This document shows, piece after piece, positions 29,280-39,306 of a DNA stretch of 64,000 nt; position 1 is the first letter of the stretch, and every line of letters begins with the position of its first letter. The position numbers and the translations under genes were made by a program. The DNA is from Pseudomonadota bacterium (GTDB lineage Bacteria; Pseudomonadota; Gammaproteobacteria; Burkholderiales; Methylophilaceae): NCBI GenBank assembly GCA_029782295.1, contig JAKOVB010000089.1, positions 496,001 through 560,000 of the forward strand, read 5' to 3'. The notes beneath the pieces were generated by a model. That model was not told the DNA's origin and did not search any database. It saw only the letters and a list, made by a program, of their open reading frames with translations.

Positions 29280-30019
29280 GTGTAGAAACTCTTCACGAGA
29301 GAGCCGATGACGAGATTCCAGCCATCGACCAGAACAAACAGCATCAGCTTGAACGGAAATGAAATCGTCACCGGCGAGAGCATCATCATCCCCATCGACA
29401 TGAGCACGCTGGCCACCACCATATCGATAATCAGGAAAGGAATGAAGATCACAAATCCGATCTGGAAAGCCGTCTTGAGTTCACTGATCACATATGCCGG
29501 CACCAGCACCTTGAGCGGTACAGCCTCCGGTCCTTGCAGCGGCGGTGTCTTGGAAAGCTTCACAAAAAGAGCCAGGTCATCCTGACGGGTCTGGCGCAGC
29601 ATGAAGGCCTTGAGCGGTTCAGCGCCCTTGTCCATCGCCTCGACCACGCTGATCTTGTCAGCGAGGTAAGGTTGCAGTGCCTGTTCGTTGATTTTATCGA
29701 ACACAGGCGACATCACGAAAAAAGTCAGGAATAAAGACAATCCGACCAGGACCTGATTGGGCGGGGACTGCATTGTCCCGAGGGCCTGCCGCAACAGGGA
29801 AAGCACGATGATAATGCGCGTAAATGCCGTCATCATCAGCAACACGGCGGGCAGGAAAGTCAGGGAAGTCAGCAGGATCAGTGTCTGCAGGCTGAGCGTA
29901 TAGCTTTGCCCACCACCCGCCGTCGGCGTGCTGGAAAAGGCAGGTATCCCAGCCTCGGCCCATGCCATGGAGGGGACGATCAGGATCAAGGCCAGCAGCA
30001 GCCACCATTTACGCTGCAT
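29276..30019 (-). CDS. fliP: Flagellar export apparatus protein FliP
   Basis: 247 aa from the ATG at 30019, supported by GGGAG 5 nt upstream (a GTG at 30025 is possible). An unusual feature shared with other FliPs is a cleavable signal peptide ([21 protein letters not shown]). It is followed by [20 protein letters not shown], then [25 protein letters not shown] and [20 protein letters not shown], all FliP hallmarks. It forms the pentameric core of the export gate and overlaps fliO and fliQ. Confidence 0.97.
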   Translation of the reverse strand: MQRKWWLLLALILIVPSMAWAEAGIPAFSSTPTAGGGQSYTLSLQTLILLTSLTFLPAVLLMMTAFTRIIIVLSLLRQALGTMQSPPNQVLVGLSLFLTFFVMSPVFDKINEQALQPYLADKISVVEAMDKGAEPLKAFMLRQTRQDDLALFVKLSKTPPLQGPEAVPLKVLVPAYVISELKTAFQIGFVIFIPFLIIDMVVASVLMSMGMMMLSPVTISFPFKLMLFVLVDGWNLVIGSLVKSFYT

Positions 30020-30482
30020 CAACACTCCCTTTACCCTTCAGGAGGGTTTTAAGCTTTTCCTGAAATACCGTTGTGACGGGTTCAATTGACGTCCTGACAT
30101 CATCACCGGCAGGGCGCGGCATCTGATGCAAGGTCGAGACATGGCCCGGCGCAACACCGAGGACCAATCGAGTATCACCCACATCGACCAGCACGACGCG
30201 TTCCTTGGGCCCAACGGCAACCCCCGCAACCACGCGTAACGCACCCACGTCGGATGACTGCCCAGGCCCGAGGCGCTTCAGCAGCCATGCCGTTCCTGCT
30301 ATGGCCGCCAGCACGAGCCCCAGACCGAACATGACCTGCAACAGGCTGACGACCGATGAAGTCGCTGTGACTGTGGGTGAAGCATCCGCGGCATGGGTTG
30401 AGGTCGCACAGAAAGCCATCAGCAAAACACATGACAGCCCTACCCCGCCGCTGAGGCGCACCGGGTGAAGTACTGAACTCAT
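30009..30482 (-). CDS. fliO: Flagellar biosynthesis protein FliO
   Basis: 157 aa from the ATG at 30482, which overlaps the fliN stop as ATGA; the upstream open frame lies inside fliN. An N-terminal hydrophobic/signal segment (~10-28) precedes the characteristic single FliO membrane helix ([20 protein letters not shown], then WLLKRLG). A cytoplasmic domain follows with [21 protein letters not shown]-type beta strands. FliO assists assembly of the FliP ring. It overlaps fliP by 11 nt. Confidence 0.9.
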   Translation of the reverse strand: MSSVLHPVRLSGGVGLSCVLLMAFCATSTHAADASPTVTATSSVVSLLQVMFGLGLVLAAIAGTAWLLKRLGPGQSSDVGALRVVAGVAVGPKERVVLVDVGDTRLVLGVAPGHVSTLHQMPRPAGDDVRTSIEPVTTVFQEKLKTLLKGKGSVDAA

Positions 30483-30925
30483 CGAAGTTTCTTGAGACGT
30501 TCGGATGGGGTGATGATATCGGTCAGGCGGATGCCGAATTTTTCGTTCACGACGACCACTTCCCCCTGCGCGACCAGACAACCGTTGACGAACACGTCCA
30601 GCGGTTCGCCAGCAAGTTCGTTCAGTTCAACCACAGACCCCTGCGCCAACTGGAGGAGATTACGGATAGGCATCTTGGTACGGCCGAGTTCAACAGTAAG
30701 TTGAATCGGAATATCCATGACCAGTTCGAGATTGCGTGAAGCCTCCGTAGACAATCCGGCCGCATCGGCCGAAAGGTTGGCAAACACGTTGGCGGGCTGC
30801 GGGTCAGGCGCAGTCGCAACCGCAGCAGGCTGTGCCGCGGCCTCTGCTTCAGCCTGCTCTGCCATGGCGGCAGCCCAGTCATCTGCAGTAAACTGCTCGT
30901 TGGCGCTCGCGTCTTCTTCTGCCAT
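30479..30925 (-). CDS. fliN: Flagellar motor switch protein FliN
   Basis: C-ring component, 148 aa. An Ala/Glu-rich N-terminal extension (~1-60) precedes the SpoA/FliN domain with LELVMDIPIQLTVELGRTKM, then LLQLAQGSVVELNELAGEPL and the NEKFGIRLTDIITPSERL C-terminus. It lies 11 bp after fliM. Confidence 0.96.
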   Translation of the reverse strand: MAEEDASANEQFTADDWAAAMAEQAEAEAAAQPAAVATAPDPQPANVFANLSADAAGLSTEASRNLELVMDIPIQLTVELGRTKMPIRNLLQLAQGSVVELNELAGEPLDVFVNGCLVAQGEVVVVNEKFGIRLTDIITPSERLKKLR

Positions 30926-30936
30926 ATCCGCTCTTG

Positions 30937-31926
30937 TTATTCGAACCCGCTGCCGTCATCAGCAGCCAAAAATTTCTTGACCTTGAGTGCGTATTGACCG
31001 TTGTGGACGCCATAGCCGCACTCCAGCACCGGCACCCCTTCTACATTCGCAGTGATCGATTCCGGGATATCGAGGGCGATAACGTCACCCACCTTCATCT
31101 CCAGCAACTCCCGTACGGTCACCTCTGCTTTACTTAGGTTTGCGACGAGCTTGACTTCGGTCGACTGTACCTGACTGGAAAGGAAACTCACCCAGCGTTC
31201 GTCGACTTCCATCCGGTCACCCTGCATGCCTTCATACAGCAGGTCACGAATCGGTTCGATCATAGCATAGGGCATGCACACGTGAAAATCGCCGCCAGCA
31301 TTGCCAAGTTCGATCGAGAACGTGGTGACCATCACCACTTCGCTCGGTGTCGCAATATTGGCGAATTGCGTGTTCATCTCAGAACGGATGTACTCGAACT
31401 CGATCGGGTAAACCGGCTCCCAGGCCTTCTGCATCTCTTCCATCGCCACACCCAGCATATTCTGGATGATGCGTTGCTCGGTCTGGGTGAAATCACGGCC
31501 TTCCACACGGGTGTGGTAACGACCGTCCCCGCCGAACAGATTATCGATAACCAGGAACACCAGGTTGGGATCGAAAATCATCAGGGCCGTGCCACGCAAT
31601 GGCTTGACGTGCACCATGTTCAGGTTGGTCGGGACGACCAGGTTGCGGACAAACTCGGCATACTTCAGCAACCGAACCGGCCCAACGGAGATTTCCGCAG
31701 TACGCCGGGTAAAGTTGAACAGACCCAGACGGAAGTTACGGGCGAAACGCTCGTTGATGACCTCCATGGTGGGCATGCGCCCACGCACGATACGGTCCTG
31801 TGAGGCCAGGTTGTAGCTCTGGACGCCACCTTCCCCAGCAGCGTCCTCTTCTGCCACGTCAGGCTCGCCCGTCACTCCCTTGAGGAGGGCGTCGACTTCT
31901 TCCTGAGAGAGGATATCGTCTGCCAT
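30937..31926 (-). CDS. fliM: Flagellar motor switch protein FliM
   Basis: 329 aa. The N-terminal CheY-P-binding peptide (DILSQEEVDALLKGV) is intact, followed by the CheC-like middle domain with the GGxG element (NLFGGDGRYHTRVEGRDFTQ) and the C-terminal SpoA domain. It connects CheY-phosphate to motor switching; the cheY, cheZ and cheA genes lie 15 kb away in this window. Confidence 0.97.
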   Translation of the reverse strand: MADDILSQEEVDALLKGVTGEPDVAEEDAAGEGGVQSYNLASQDRIVRGRMPTMEVINERFARNFRLGLFNFTRRTAEISVGPVRLLKYAEFVRNLVVPTNLNMVHVKPLRGTALMIFDPNLVFLVIDNLFGGDGRYHTRVEGRDFTQTEQRIIQNMLGVAMEEMQKAWEPVYPIEFEYIRSEMNTQFANIATPSEVVMVTTFSIELGNAGGDFHVCMPYAMIEPIRDLLYEGMQGDRMEVDERWVSFLSSQVQSTEVKLVANLSKAEVTVRELLEMKVGDVIALDIPESITANVEGVPVLECGYGVHNGQYALKVKKFLAADDGSGFE

Positions 31927-31955
31927 GGGGCTTTAGTGTCTTCTATTCACCGTGA

Positions 31956-32462
31956 TCACTGCGCGAGGAAAGAGGACGGAAGCAGCACTTCCTTCACCCC
32001 TTTACCGGATTTCGCTTCAATCGTCTGGTTAATGACTGTCCTCAACTCCTCCTTGAGTTTGAGGTCGCTACCGGGCGCCTGCATTTCCTGCAGTGTCTTG
32101 TTACGGAGCGTGCTGTTGATTCGGTCGCTGATCTTGGATTTCTTGGCTTCGACAACCTTGGCTGACTCCTCATCCGCCATTTCCAGCTCGATTTTTGTGA
32201 TCTGCAGTACGTGTGTAGAGCCATCGTCCGAGCGCAGGTTGACGAGGAATTTTTCCTCGAAAGGCACGGTCGGGGTCGGCTTTGAATGGTCTTCAGCAGC
32301 CGTGGCCTCGTCCTTGCCGTGCTTCTTGCCCTTACCTCCCAGCAACATGAACGCAACACCGCCGCCAATGGCCAGTACCAGAACAGCGACGATGATGATA
32401 ATCAGCATTTTTTTGCTTTTTGGGGGTGTAGCGGCTTCTGTTGCGCCTTCGTCTTTAGCCAT
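31956..32462 (-). CDS. fliL: Flagellar basal-body-associated protein FliL
   Basis: 168 aa. A single N-terminal membrane anchor (KKMLIIIIVAVLVLAIGGGV), a linker and a periplasmic domain with FEEKFLVNLRSDDGSTHVLQ and DRINSTLRNKTLQEMQ typical of FliL. It interacts with the stator around the MS ring. It is first in the fliLMNOPQR-X operon, 30 bp before fliM, with its own promoter region upstream. Confidence 0.94.
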   Translation of the reverse strand: MAKDEGATEAATPPKSKKMLIIIIVAVLVLAIGGGVAFMLLGGKGKKHGKDEATAAEDHSKPTPTVPFEEKFLVNLRSDDGSTHVLQITKIELEMADEESAKVVEAKKSKISDRINSTLRNKTLQEMQAPGSDLKLKEELRTVINQTIEAKSGKGVKEVLLPSSFLAQ

Positions 32463-32684
32463 ATCAACTCCAGATAGAACAAATGCGGGTGGACGAACCT
32501 AACCCATGATTAATCAATTGGTACAGTTTATAACGCTAAATTTCATAAAAAACAAGTGGTTTTGATGTTTTATTTATCTTATTTATCACGTTATGCAAAC
32601 GGCGCGCGTCGATCGAAGACATCCCCCATTAGGAAAAGCGAGTTTTTTCATTCCAAGCCGATGTCTTGCCGAGTGCAGGCCGCA
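32463..32684. other. Promoter interval upstream of fliL
   Basis: About 220 bp, very AT-rich at 32515-32600, lying between the fliK terminator and fliL. It contains the sigma-70-type promoter listed separately and no gene that I can support. No good sigma-54 element was found (best candidate has CG instead of GG at -24). Confidence 0.6.
32527..32555 (-). promoter_or_regulatory. Candidate sigma-70 promoter of the fliL operon
   Basis: TTGTTT (complement of 32550-32555), a 17-nt spacer and TATAAA (complement of 32527-32532) on the minus strand, about 65 bp upstream of fliL. Confidence 0.45.
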
Positions 32685-32712
32685 CAAAAAAGAAAGGCGC
32701 CTGAAGGCGCCT
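32685..32712 (-). terminator. Strong terminator after fliK
   Basis: AGGCGCC-TTCA-GGCGCCT on the minus strand (stem arms 32706-32712 and 32695-32701), followed by TTCTTTTTT. It lies 32 bp past the fliK stop and separates the fliE-K and fliL-R transcripts. Confidence 0.88.
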
Positions 32713-32743
32713 GTGGAAACCGACCGGAGAAATTGAATACAGA

Positions 32744-33934
32744 TCAGGCGAAGAGATCGACCATGCCGTCCCCGCGCACCCGCGTGACTGCACTGGGCAA
32801 GGTACTGGAAAAATCGGTGGCCGGCATGAAGTCCGACCATGCTGACCCGGCAGTGCGGGATGGGGTTTGCTGTTGACCCGGCTGCTGTTGAGGCTGGGAG
32901 AAGGAACCGACATTGACCGACACGCTTCCGAGGCTAATCCCGGAATCACCCAGCATTTCGCGCAAGCGGGGGGTTGCCGACTCGATCGCCTCCTTGACCG
33001 GCAGATGCTGCGTACTGAAACTCAGGCTGGCCTGACCATCGTTCATGGTCAGGCGAACTTCCAGCGGACCCAGCGAAGGTGGATTCAAATGCATTTCCAC
33101 CCCCTGATGCTGCTGGCTGACCATCCAGACCACGCGGTCACCCAATGCCTCACCCCAAGCCGAATGACCTACTGCGGGCGAGATCGAGGAAGTCTGCGTA
33201 GCGGGTGCGTTCTGTACTGGAGTCGTCTGGGCAGAAGTCACGATCGGCGCCGGCGCAAACTGCTGGAGATTGGCAGAACTTTGCTGCGTCAATTCAGACG
33301 CGGGAATCTGCAGCTTCATGGCAGCCATCTTATCAACGGGCACTTCCGGCCTGACGTCATCCGGCTTCAGCATCCGGGACTTCAAAGCTCCATCGCCAGT
33401 CGCGGCAACGCCATTAGCCTGATCCGGCAACGCACGCTCAGACCCGGCAAAAGCTGCCGCGTTTGCGGCAACCTGTTGCCGGCGCATCTCGCCATGAGAC
33501 TCGCCAGCGACCTGCTCCATCCGACCATAGGCATGCCTGACACCTGGCTGCTCGCGTCCGGCACGCCCCCCTGACAGAACATCCCGGACTTCCGCCTCAA
33601 CTGGCACCTCAGGCTGTGTGGAAGCCGGAGCAGCAGCAGCAACCTGCTGGATCTGCATTGACGGATCCATCGAAGGAACCTGCTGCATGGCTGCCAGAAT
33701 CGCAGCCATATCGGGATCTGTAGAGGGTTTTGTCTTTGTGGATGCCGCTTCGACTGGCTCGCCCTTTGCTGACGGCTCAGTGGCGATCTGTTGCGACAGC
33801 AGCGCAGCAAACAGGGAGGACAACGGGTCCGATGCATCGCCTGCCTGAGCCGCAGCCGTGGCAGGATCAAGCCCCTGCGCTGCATTGCTGGAGGCTTGGC
33901 CAGGGAGTGTTACCGGCAACGTGACGACATTCAT
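32744..33934 (-). CDS. fliK: Flagellar hook-length control protein FliK
   Basis: 396 aa. A low-complexity Ala/Gln/Ser/Pro-rich N-terminal ruler region covers ~1-260. The C-terminal Flg_hook domain (~275-350) includes VEMHLNPPSLGPLEVRLTMN and the VKEAIESATPRLREMLGDSG helix. A Gln-rich tail follows. The secreted ruler sets hook length and switches export specificity. The start is 71 bp after fliJ, and the gene is the last of its transcript, ended by a strong terminator. Confidence 0.92.
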   Translation of the reverse strand: MNVVTLPVTLPGQASSNAAQGLDPATAAAQAGDASDPLSSLFAALLSQQIATEPSAKGEPVEAASTKTKPSTDPDMAAILAAMQQVPSMDPSMQIQQVAAAAPASTQPEVPVEAEVRDVLSGGRAGREQPGVRHAYGRMEQVAGESHGEMRRQQVAANAAAFAGSERALPDQANGVAATGDGALKSRMLKPDDVRPEVPVDKMAAMKLQIPASELTQQSSANLQQFAPAPIVTSAQTTPVQNAPATQTSSISPAVGHSAWGEALGDRVVWMVSQQHQGVEMHLNPPSLGPLEVRLTMNDGQASLSFSTQHLPVKEAIESATPRLREMLGDSGISLGSVSVNVGSFSQPQQQPGQQQTPSRTAGSAWSDFMPATDFSSTLPSAVTRVRGDGMVDLFA

Positions 33935-34005
33935 GATTCACCTGTAGCAAGTTTAGCTTGTGCACTAACAAGCAACTTGCATACCAAGTCAAAAATGCCT
34001 TGCCG

Positions 34006-34461
34006 CTACTCTTGCGGGGTGTTCTTGCGTTGATGAAGATTGCGTGCAAACTCGTCCTGCAAGCGCTGATCCTGTTTGTTCTCGCGCTTGCGCTCGGACT
34101 CATCGTGACGGGACCGCAATGTCTGATAAGCCTTGAGTTCGCGTTCACAATCCTGCCATTTGACCTGCCCGACCTCCCATGCCCGTTGGCAGCGCTCGAT
34201 CTCCCGGCCCTGCGCTTCGATGGCTAATTCCAGCTTGCTGATGAAGGTCTGGAAATCACGCCACTGCAGTGCAGTGAGCCCGGAACTCCGGGTCTGCTGA
34301 TGCAGACGGCTGCGGTATTCTTCGAGATATTGCTGCAATTGGGAGCGCTTGTTTTCAGCCTCGACCCAAGTCTGCTTCAACTTTCCAAGTGCACGTGCTG
34401 CAGCTTCTGTTCTCTCCTCCGAGAGGTCAACCAGGGGCTGCAGGTGAAACGGCTTGGCCAT
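34006..34461 (-). CDS. fliJ: Flagellar export protein FliJ
   Basis: 151 aa, almost wholly alpha-helical with long heptad stretches (two coiled-coil helices, ~15-70 and ~80-140), beginning [20 protein letters not shown]. It links FliI to the FlhA gate. The ATG overlaps the fliI stop by 1 nt. Rich in Gln, Glu and Arg, as expected; sequence similarity in the family is low, so context carries weight. Confidence 0.9.
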   Translation of the reverse strand: MAKPFHLQPLVDLSEERTEAAARALGKLKQTWVEAENKRSQLQQYLEEYRSRLHQQTRSSGLTALQWRDFQTFISKLELAIEAQGREIERCQRAWEVGQVKWQDCERELKAYQTLRSRHDESERKRENKQDQRLQDEFARNLHQRKNTPQE

Positions 34462-35873
34462 CAGTCACTCCGGCCATTCAACAACTCAGCCAGCATCTGA
34501 CGGCTCTGCGAGACACTCACACTCTCGTGGATTCCCTGGCGCAAAAAGGCTTCCAGTCGGGGGTAAAGCAGGATCGCCTCGTCAAGTTGCGGATCCGAAC
34601 CCCGCACGTAGGCACCGACGTTGATCAGGTCGCGGCTGCGCTGATAGCGTGAATACAGCATCTTGAAACGGCGCACCAGATCCAGTTCCTCGTTGCTGAT
34701 CAAAGCTGTCATCGCGCGGCTGATCGACGCCTCGATGTCGATCGCGGGGTAGTGTCCCTGATCAGACAGGTTGCGCGAGAGCACAATGTGCCCATCCAGA
34801 ATGGCACGGGCACTGTCGGCAATCGGATCCATCTGGTCGTCGCCTTCCACCAGCACCGTGTAGAAGGCAGTAATGGAGCCGCCTCCTTCCACTCCATTGC
34901 CTGCCCGTTCGACCAGTTGCGGCAGCTTGGCGAATACCGAAGGGGGATAACCGCGCGTCGCCGGAGGCTCGCCGACAGCGAGGGCGATTTCGCGCTGCGA
35001 CATGGCGTAACGGGTGAGTGAATCCATGATCAGCAGCACATTCTTGCCCTGATCCCGAAAATACTCGGCAATCGCCGTGGCATAGGCCGCGCCATGCAGG
35101 CGCATCAGCGGCGGGGTATCTGCCGGTGCCGCGACGACGACCGAACGGGCCATGCCCTCTTCGCCAAGGATCTGCTCAATGAATTCCTTCACTTCACGGC
35201 CACGTTCCCCGATCAGGCCGACCACCGTAATGTCCGCATCGGTATAGCGGGCCATCATTCCCAGCAACATGCTTTTACCAACGCCGCTGCCGGCGAACAG
35301 GCCCATGCGCTGGCCCCGTCCTACCGACAACAGCGCATTGATGGCACGCACGCCAACATCCAGCGTTTCACTGATCGGCTTGCGCATCAGGGGATTGAAC
35401 GGTCGGCTTTGCAAAGGCACACGCCCTTCGAGCGTGAGAGGGCCCAACTGATCCAGCGGACGGCCATTGCCATCCAGCACGCGACCCAGCATTTCCGGAC
35501 CGACCGCAACCTGCTTGATCTGGTCTTCGGAACGCCTGCGCAGCAACTTGGATTGCGGGAAAGCATGCGGATCAGCATCCAGGAGGGAAACCCGGGCGCC
35601 AGGGGAAACCCCGTAGACATCCGACTCCGGCATCAAAAGCAGACGATCGCCGGCAAAACCGACGACTTCAGCATCTACCGTATGGCCGTTGGGAAGAGAA
35701 ATCACACACACGCTGCCGACCGGCGCCTTGATCCCGACGGCTTCCAATACCAGCCCGGCGACGCGGGTCAATTTTCCGTTCGTCGACCAGACGGAGGCAT
35801 GCGCCACAGCCTCATGACCATCCGCGAGCGACTGCTTCCAATGTGCAACCAGCGGGTTGACGGGGCTACTCAT
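34461..35873 (-). CDS. fliI: Flagellum-specific ATP synthase FliI
   Basis: Hexameric ATPase of the flagellar export apparatus. 470 aa from the ATG at 35873 ([16 protein letters not shown]); the longer open frame upstream is inside fliH in another frame. Walker A is [15 protein letters not shown], Walker [21 protein letters not shown], with the [19 protein letters not shown] segment typical of type III ATPases. It overlaps fliH by 8 nt and fliJ by 1 nt. Confidence 0.98.
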   Translation of the reverse strand: MSSPVNPLVAHWKQSLADGHEAVAHASVWSTNGKLTRVAGLVLEAVGIKAPVGSVCVISLPNGHTVDAEVVGFAGDRLLLMPESDVYGVSPGARVSLLDADPHAFPQSKLLRRRSEDQIKQVAVGPEMLGRVLDGNGRPLDQLGPLTLEGRVPLQSRPFNPLMRKPISETLDVGVRAINALLSVGRGQRMGLFAGSGVGKSMLLGMMARYTDADITVVGLIGERGREVKEFIEQILGEEGMARSVVVAAPADTPPLMRLHGAAYATAIAEYFRDQGKNVLLIMDSLTRYAMSQREIALAVGEPPATRGYPPSVFAKLPQLVERAGNGVEGGGSITAFYTVLVEGDDQMDPIADSARAILDGHIVLSRNLSDQGHYPAIDIEASISRAMTALISNEELDLVRRFKMLYSRYQRSRDLINVGAYVRGSDPQLDEAILLYPRLEAFLRQGIHESVSVSQSRQMLAELLNGRSD

Positions 35874-36510
35874 CGATCCAGCTGGAATCCTGCCCCAGCG
35901 ACGCGGCAATCCGCTGCCAGCGATGCTCGATCGTGGCATTGGTCTCCGATTGGGAAGTTTCGATACGACAGCCGCCACGTGAGATCCGCAGGTCTTCGAT
36001 GATTTTCCAGCCTCCCTGGGTAATTTCGGCCTGCATGCCCGCCCTGACCAGCGCGGCATCCTCCGGATGCAGGTGCAGATGGGGATGCGGGGTATTCTGC
36101 GGCAGGCTTTCCATCGCACTGTGCACAACTGGCAGCACCAGGTCAGGCTTGACCAGAAGGGCTTGCTTCAGCATCTGCTTGGCTATTTCGAGGGATAGCG
36201 ACATCAGATCGCCTGCGACTTCGGACTGCAATTGCGACAGCGCCTCTTTCGCCGAGGCAAAAATGGCCTGCAACTGGGCAAGTTCCTGCGCAGCCTGCGC
36301 CTGCCCTTGCTGATAACCAGCCTCGAACCCTTCAGCATGACCGGACTGCAGCCCCTCCTGATGGGCCTGCTGATGAATGGCCTCGAGATCTGCCGCCGTC
36401 GGCATCTGCAAGGCACGCGCATGCCCGGCTTCGAGTGGCGCGGGCTCCCAACGCTGATACGCCGGGACAGCGTCAGTCAAGTCCTTGAGCGATGTCATGC
36501 CATCGACCAT
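35866..36510 (-). CDS. fliH: Flagellar assembly protein FliH
   Basis: 214 aa. It has a Gln/Ala-rich N-terminal half with the GxxxG-like repeats of FliH ([20 protein letters not shown]) and a C-terminal FliH/V-ATPase-E-like domain ending in [20 protein letters not shown]. It regulates and delivers FliI. An internal ATG at 36498 is an alternative start. The gene begins 3 bp after fliG. Confidence 0.92.
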   Translation of the reverse strand: MVDGMTSLKDLTDAVPAYQRWEPAPLEAGHARALQMPTAADLEAIHQQAHQEGLQSGHAEGFEAGYQQGQAQAAQELAQLQAIFASAKEALSQLQSEVAGDLMSLSLEIAKQMLKQALLVKPDLVLPVVHSAMESLPQNTPHPHLHLHPEDAALVRAGMQAEITQGGWKIIEDLRISRGGCRIETSQSETNATIEHRWQRIAASLGQDSSWIDE

Positions 36511-36513
36511 CGA

Positions 36514-37512
36514 TTAGAGGAAGCCTTCATCACTGCCCTTGCCTCCCAGTACAATCTGGCCTTCGTCCGCCAGCCGACGGACGATCTTAAGAATTTCCTT
36601 CTGCTCGGCCTCAACTTCGCTGACCCGAACCGGGCCCTTGGCCTCGAGGTCGTCACGCAGCATTTCAGCGGCACGCTGAGACATATTCTTGAACACTTTC
36701 TCGCGCAGTTCCGGGGTAGCCCCCTTAAGCGCCACGATCAGCGACTCGGACTGCACTTCACGCAGCAACAGCTGGATACCGCGATCATCCACCTTGTTGA
36801 TGTCCTCGAACACGAACATCTCATCCTGAATCTTCTGTGCGAGCTCCTCATCAAAGGCCTTGATATTGCCTATGACAGAACTTTCCACAGCCCCGCCCAT
36901 GAAATTGAGGATTTCCGCGGCCGCCTTCACCCCGCCCATGGCGGATTTCTTGATATGCTCCCCACCTGATAACAGCTTGGTCAGCACATCGTTGAGTTCC
37001 CGCAGGGCGTGTGGCTGTATGCCATCCAGCGTAGCGATGCGCAGCATGACATCGTTACGCAGCCGCTCGACGAACTTGCCCAGAATCTCGCTCGCCTGAT
37101 CATAATCCAGATGTACCAGAATACTCGCAATGATCTGCGGGTGCTCGTTCTTGATGAGCTCCGCCACGGATGCGGAGTCCATCCACTTCAGGCTTTCGAT
37201 ACCGCTGGTATCGCCTCCCTGCAGGATACGGTCGATCAGACTTCCGGCCTTGTCATCGCCCAGCGCCTTGGTCAGCATGGTACGGATATAACTGTCCGCC
37301 CCCATCCCCAGCGTCGTGCGCTCCTCCGCTTCCGTCCGGAAATCCCTCAGCGAATGCTGGATCTGGTCACGAGTAATGTTCTCCAGCGCCGCCATGGCCG
37401 CGCCGATCTTCTGCACTTCCTTGGGCCCGAGATATTTCAGGACCTCGGCCGCTTCATCCTCGCCGATACTCATCAGGAGGATCGCGCTCTTCAGGATGCC
37501 GTCTTCACTCAT
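36514..37512 (-). CDS. fliG: Flagellar motor switch protein FliG
   Basis: 332 aa. N-terminal FliF-binding domain (ILLMSIGEDEAAEVLKYLGP), middle domain with the EHPQIIASILVHLDYDQASE stretch, and the C-terminal torque domain with charged residues in LKGATPELREKVFKNMSQRA and EMLRDDLEAKGPVRVSEVEA. The start overlaps the fliF stop as ATGA. Confidence 0.98.
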   Translation of the reverse strand: MSEDGILKSAILLMSIGEDEAAEVLKYLGPKEVQKIGAAMAALENITRDQIQHSLRDFRTEAEERTTLGMGADSYIRTMLTKALGDDKAGSLIDRILQGGDTSGIESLKWMDSASVAELIKNEHPQIIASILVHLDYDQASEILGKFVERLRNDVMLRIATLDGIQPHALRELNDVLTKLLSGGEHIKKSAMGGVKAAAEILNFMGGAVESSVIGNIKAFDEELAQKIQDEMFVFEDINKVDDRGIQLLLREVQSESLIVALKGATPELREKVFKNMSQRAAEMLRDDLEAKGPVRVSEVEAEQKEILKIVRRLADEGQIVLGGKGSDEGFL

Positions 37513-39173
37513 TCCTTGTTCACCCAGTCCTTCACCACGTTGGCCACGATCTTGGGATCGGTCTTGGCCATGTCTTTGACCAGCTTGAGATCCTCTTCGT
37601 AGCTATGCGGCTTCCTGCCACCCAGGTTCACGACGTCCCCCATCCCGGCAGCGCCGGATTCCAGGCTTTCGTTGGCTTCGTTACGGGCAGCGGCCGCAGC
37701 GGCTGCCTCGCTTTTGCCGACCACGATCAACTCATGCATCATGGGCTTGAGCACTCCCAGCACCAGATAGAGCAACGCACCACCGATCAGCAGGAACTTG
37801 ACGATTTCCTTCGCCAGCGACTGGATGGCCGGATCCTTCCACGCCGGCAGACCTGGGGCCTCTTCCCCTACTTCGAGATTGAACGGCGCATTGACTACAT
37901 TCAATGTATCGCCACGTGCCTGGTTGTAGCCCATGGCCTCCTTGGCAAGATTGTAGACCTGGGTGAGTTCGTCCTTGGTCAGGGCGCGGTAATTCACCTT
38001 GCCCTTCTTGTCCTTTTCGCCCTTGTTGTTCACCACCACGGCCACCGACAGGCGCTTGATGCTGCCAACCGGCTTGCGGATATGGCTGATGGTTTTGTCC
38101 AGTTCGTAATTGATGGTGGAATCCTTGTGCGCACTGCCGCCACCAGCCGCAGCGGCACCCTGCGCCCCGGCCCGACCACCGGCGGGGGCATTGATCGGTG
38201 CCGTGGCTGCTCCCGGCGGCTGGTTGGACAACGCCCCTGGCACACCGGACGCATTGGCACCGCCCTCCCCCATGGTTTCCGAAGTCTGCTGGCTGCGTAT
38301 GCTGGCCACGTCGGGGGTTGGGTTTGGCTTATAGGTTTCTGCAGTTTGCTCGGTTTGCGAGAAGTCGAGGTCGGCCGTCACCTGCGCACGGATATTTTCG
38401 AAGCCGACGATGGGGCTGATGATGTCCTGAATACGCTTGACATAGCTCAACTCGACTTCCTTGAGATATTCGAGCTGGGTGGAATCGAGTCCGGACACCG
38501 AGCCACCGCTGGCAGTAGTCAGCATCTTGCCATTCTGGTCGATGATGGTCACGTTGCCCGGGGGCATTTCCGGGACACTGCCGGCGATCAGATGCACGAT
38601 GCCGGCCACCTGGGCCTTGTCCAACTCACGACCGGCGTACAGGTTGACCAGCACGGAAGCAGAAGGCTTTTGCTCGTCGCGCACGAACACGGTGGGCTTG
38701 GGAATAGCGAGATGAACCCGCGCACCTTGCACGGACGAAATGGTCTCGATGGTACGCGTGATCTCCCCTTCGAGTGCACGCTGGTAATTGATGTTTTCCT
38801 GGAACTGGGTAATACCGAACTTCTGGTTATCCATCAGTTCGAAGCCAGAAGAGCCGCCCTTTGGCAGCCCCTGCGAAGCCATCTTGAGGCGCGCCTCGTA
38901 AACCATATTGGACGGAACAAGAATGGTGCCGCCATCCCCCATCTTGAAGGGAATATTCTGCTTTTGCAGCGCATCGATCACGGCACCGCCGTCACGGTCG
39001 GCGAGGTTGCCGTACAGCACGCGATAATCCGGCGTCTGGGCCCACATGAGGGAACCGACGACCAGGGCGATCACCGCCGCCAGCGCCACCATCAATCCCA
39101 GTTTGCGCTGCGCGGGGAGCTCGTTGAAGCCACGCAGCAGCGCGGAAAAGTTTTGCCCGGTGGATTCAGCCAT
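37509..39173 (-). CDS. fliF: Flagellar MS-ring protein FliF
   Basis: 554 aa. Two membrane segments (LGLMVALAAVIALVVGSLMW near residue 28-48 and FLLIGGALLYLVLGVLKPMM near 440-460) flank a periplasmic ring-building region with the YscJ-like sequence YGNLADRDGGAVIDALQKQN. A Gly/Ala/Pro-rich low-complexity insert lies around 310-350. The C-terminal cytoplasmic tail, which binds FliG, ends LKLVKDMAKTDPKIVANVVK. It is 133 bp downstream of fliE. Confidence 0.97.
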   Translation of the reverse strand: MAESTGQNFSALLRGFNELPAQRKLGLMVALAAVIALVVGSLMWAQTPDYRVLYGNLADRDGGAVIDALQKQNIPFKMGDGGTILVPSNMVYEARLKMASQGLPKGGSSGFELMDNQKFGITQFQENINYQRALEGEITRTIETISSVQGARVHLAIPKPTVFVRDEQKPSASVLVNLYAGRELDKAQVAGIVHLIAGSVPEMPPGNVTIIDQNGKMLTTASGGSVSGLDSTQLEYLKEVELSYVKRIQDIISPIVGFENIRAQVTADLDFSQTEQTAETYKPNPTPDVASIRSQQTSETMGEGGANASGVPGALSNQPPGAATAPINAPAGGRAGAQGAAAAGGGSAHKDSTINYELDKTISHIRKPVGSIKRLSVAVVVNNKGEKDKKGKVNYRALTKDELTQVYNLAKEAMGYNQARGDTLNVVNAPFNLEVGEEAPGLPAWKDPAIQSLAKEIVKFLLIGGALLYLVLGVLKPMMHELIVVGKSEAAAAAAARNEANESLESGAAGMGDVVNLGGRKPHSYEEDLKLVKDMAKTDPKIVANVVKDWVNKE

Positions 39174-39288
39174 GTCGATAAGGCATCAGTTCGATTGGGT
39201 AATTGTTATATTGCCCGCCATTGTAATGGAAAAGGGGCAGAAATGTGCCGGCCAATGCGGCAGAAAAAACAGACGGGGAAAACGGGGA

Positions 39289-39304
39289 GCCGATCGGGAT
39301 CGGC
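39289..39304 (-). terminator. Hairpin after fliE (attenuator or weak terminator)
   Basis: GCCGATC-CC-GATCGGC directly after the fliE stop, followed on the minus strand by TCCCCGTTTTCCCCGTC and a later run of six T. It could reduce read-through from fliE into fliF, or stabilise the fliE message; the T tract is interrupted. Confidence 0.4.
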
Positions 39305-39306
39305 GA

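Noticed and set aside
32463-32684. A sigma-54 promoter before fliL
   Set aside because: The TTTGCA -12-like element has CG in place of the near-invariant GG at -24; the sigma-70-type pair is a better explanation.
39174-39306. A sigma-54 promoter directly before fliF
   Set aside because: The best GG/GC pair (GGCACATTTCTGC on the minus strand) has 9 nt between them rather than 10, so it is not called.
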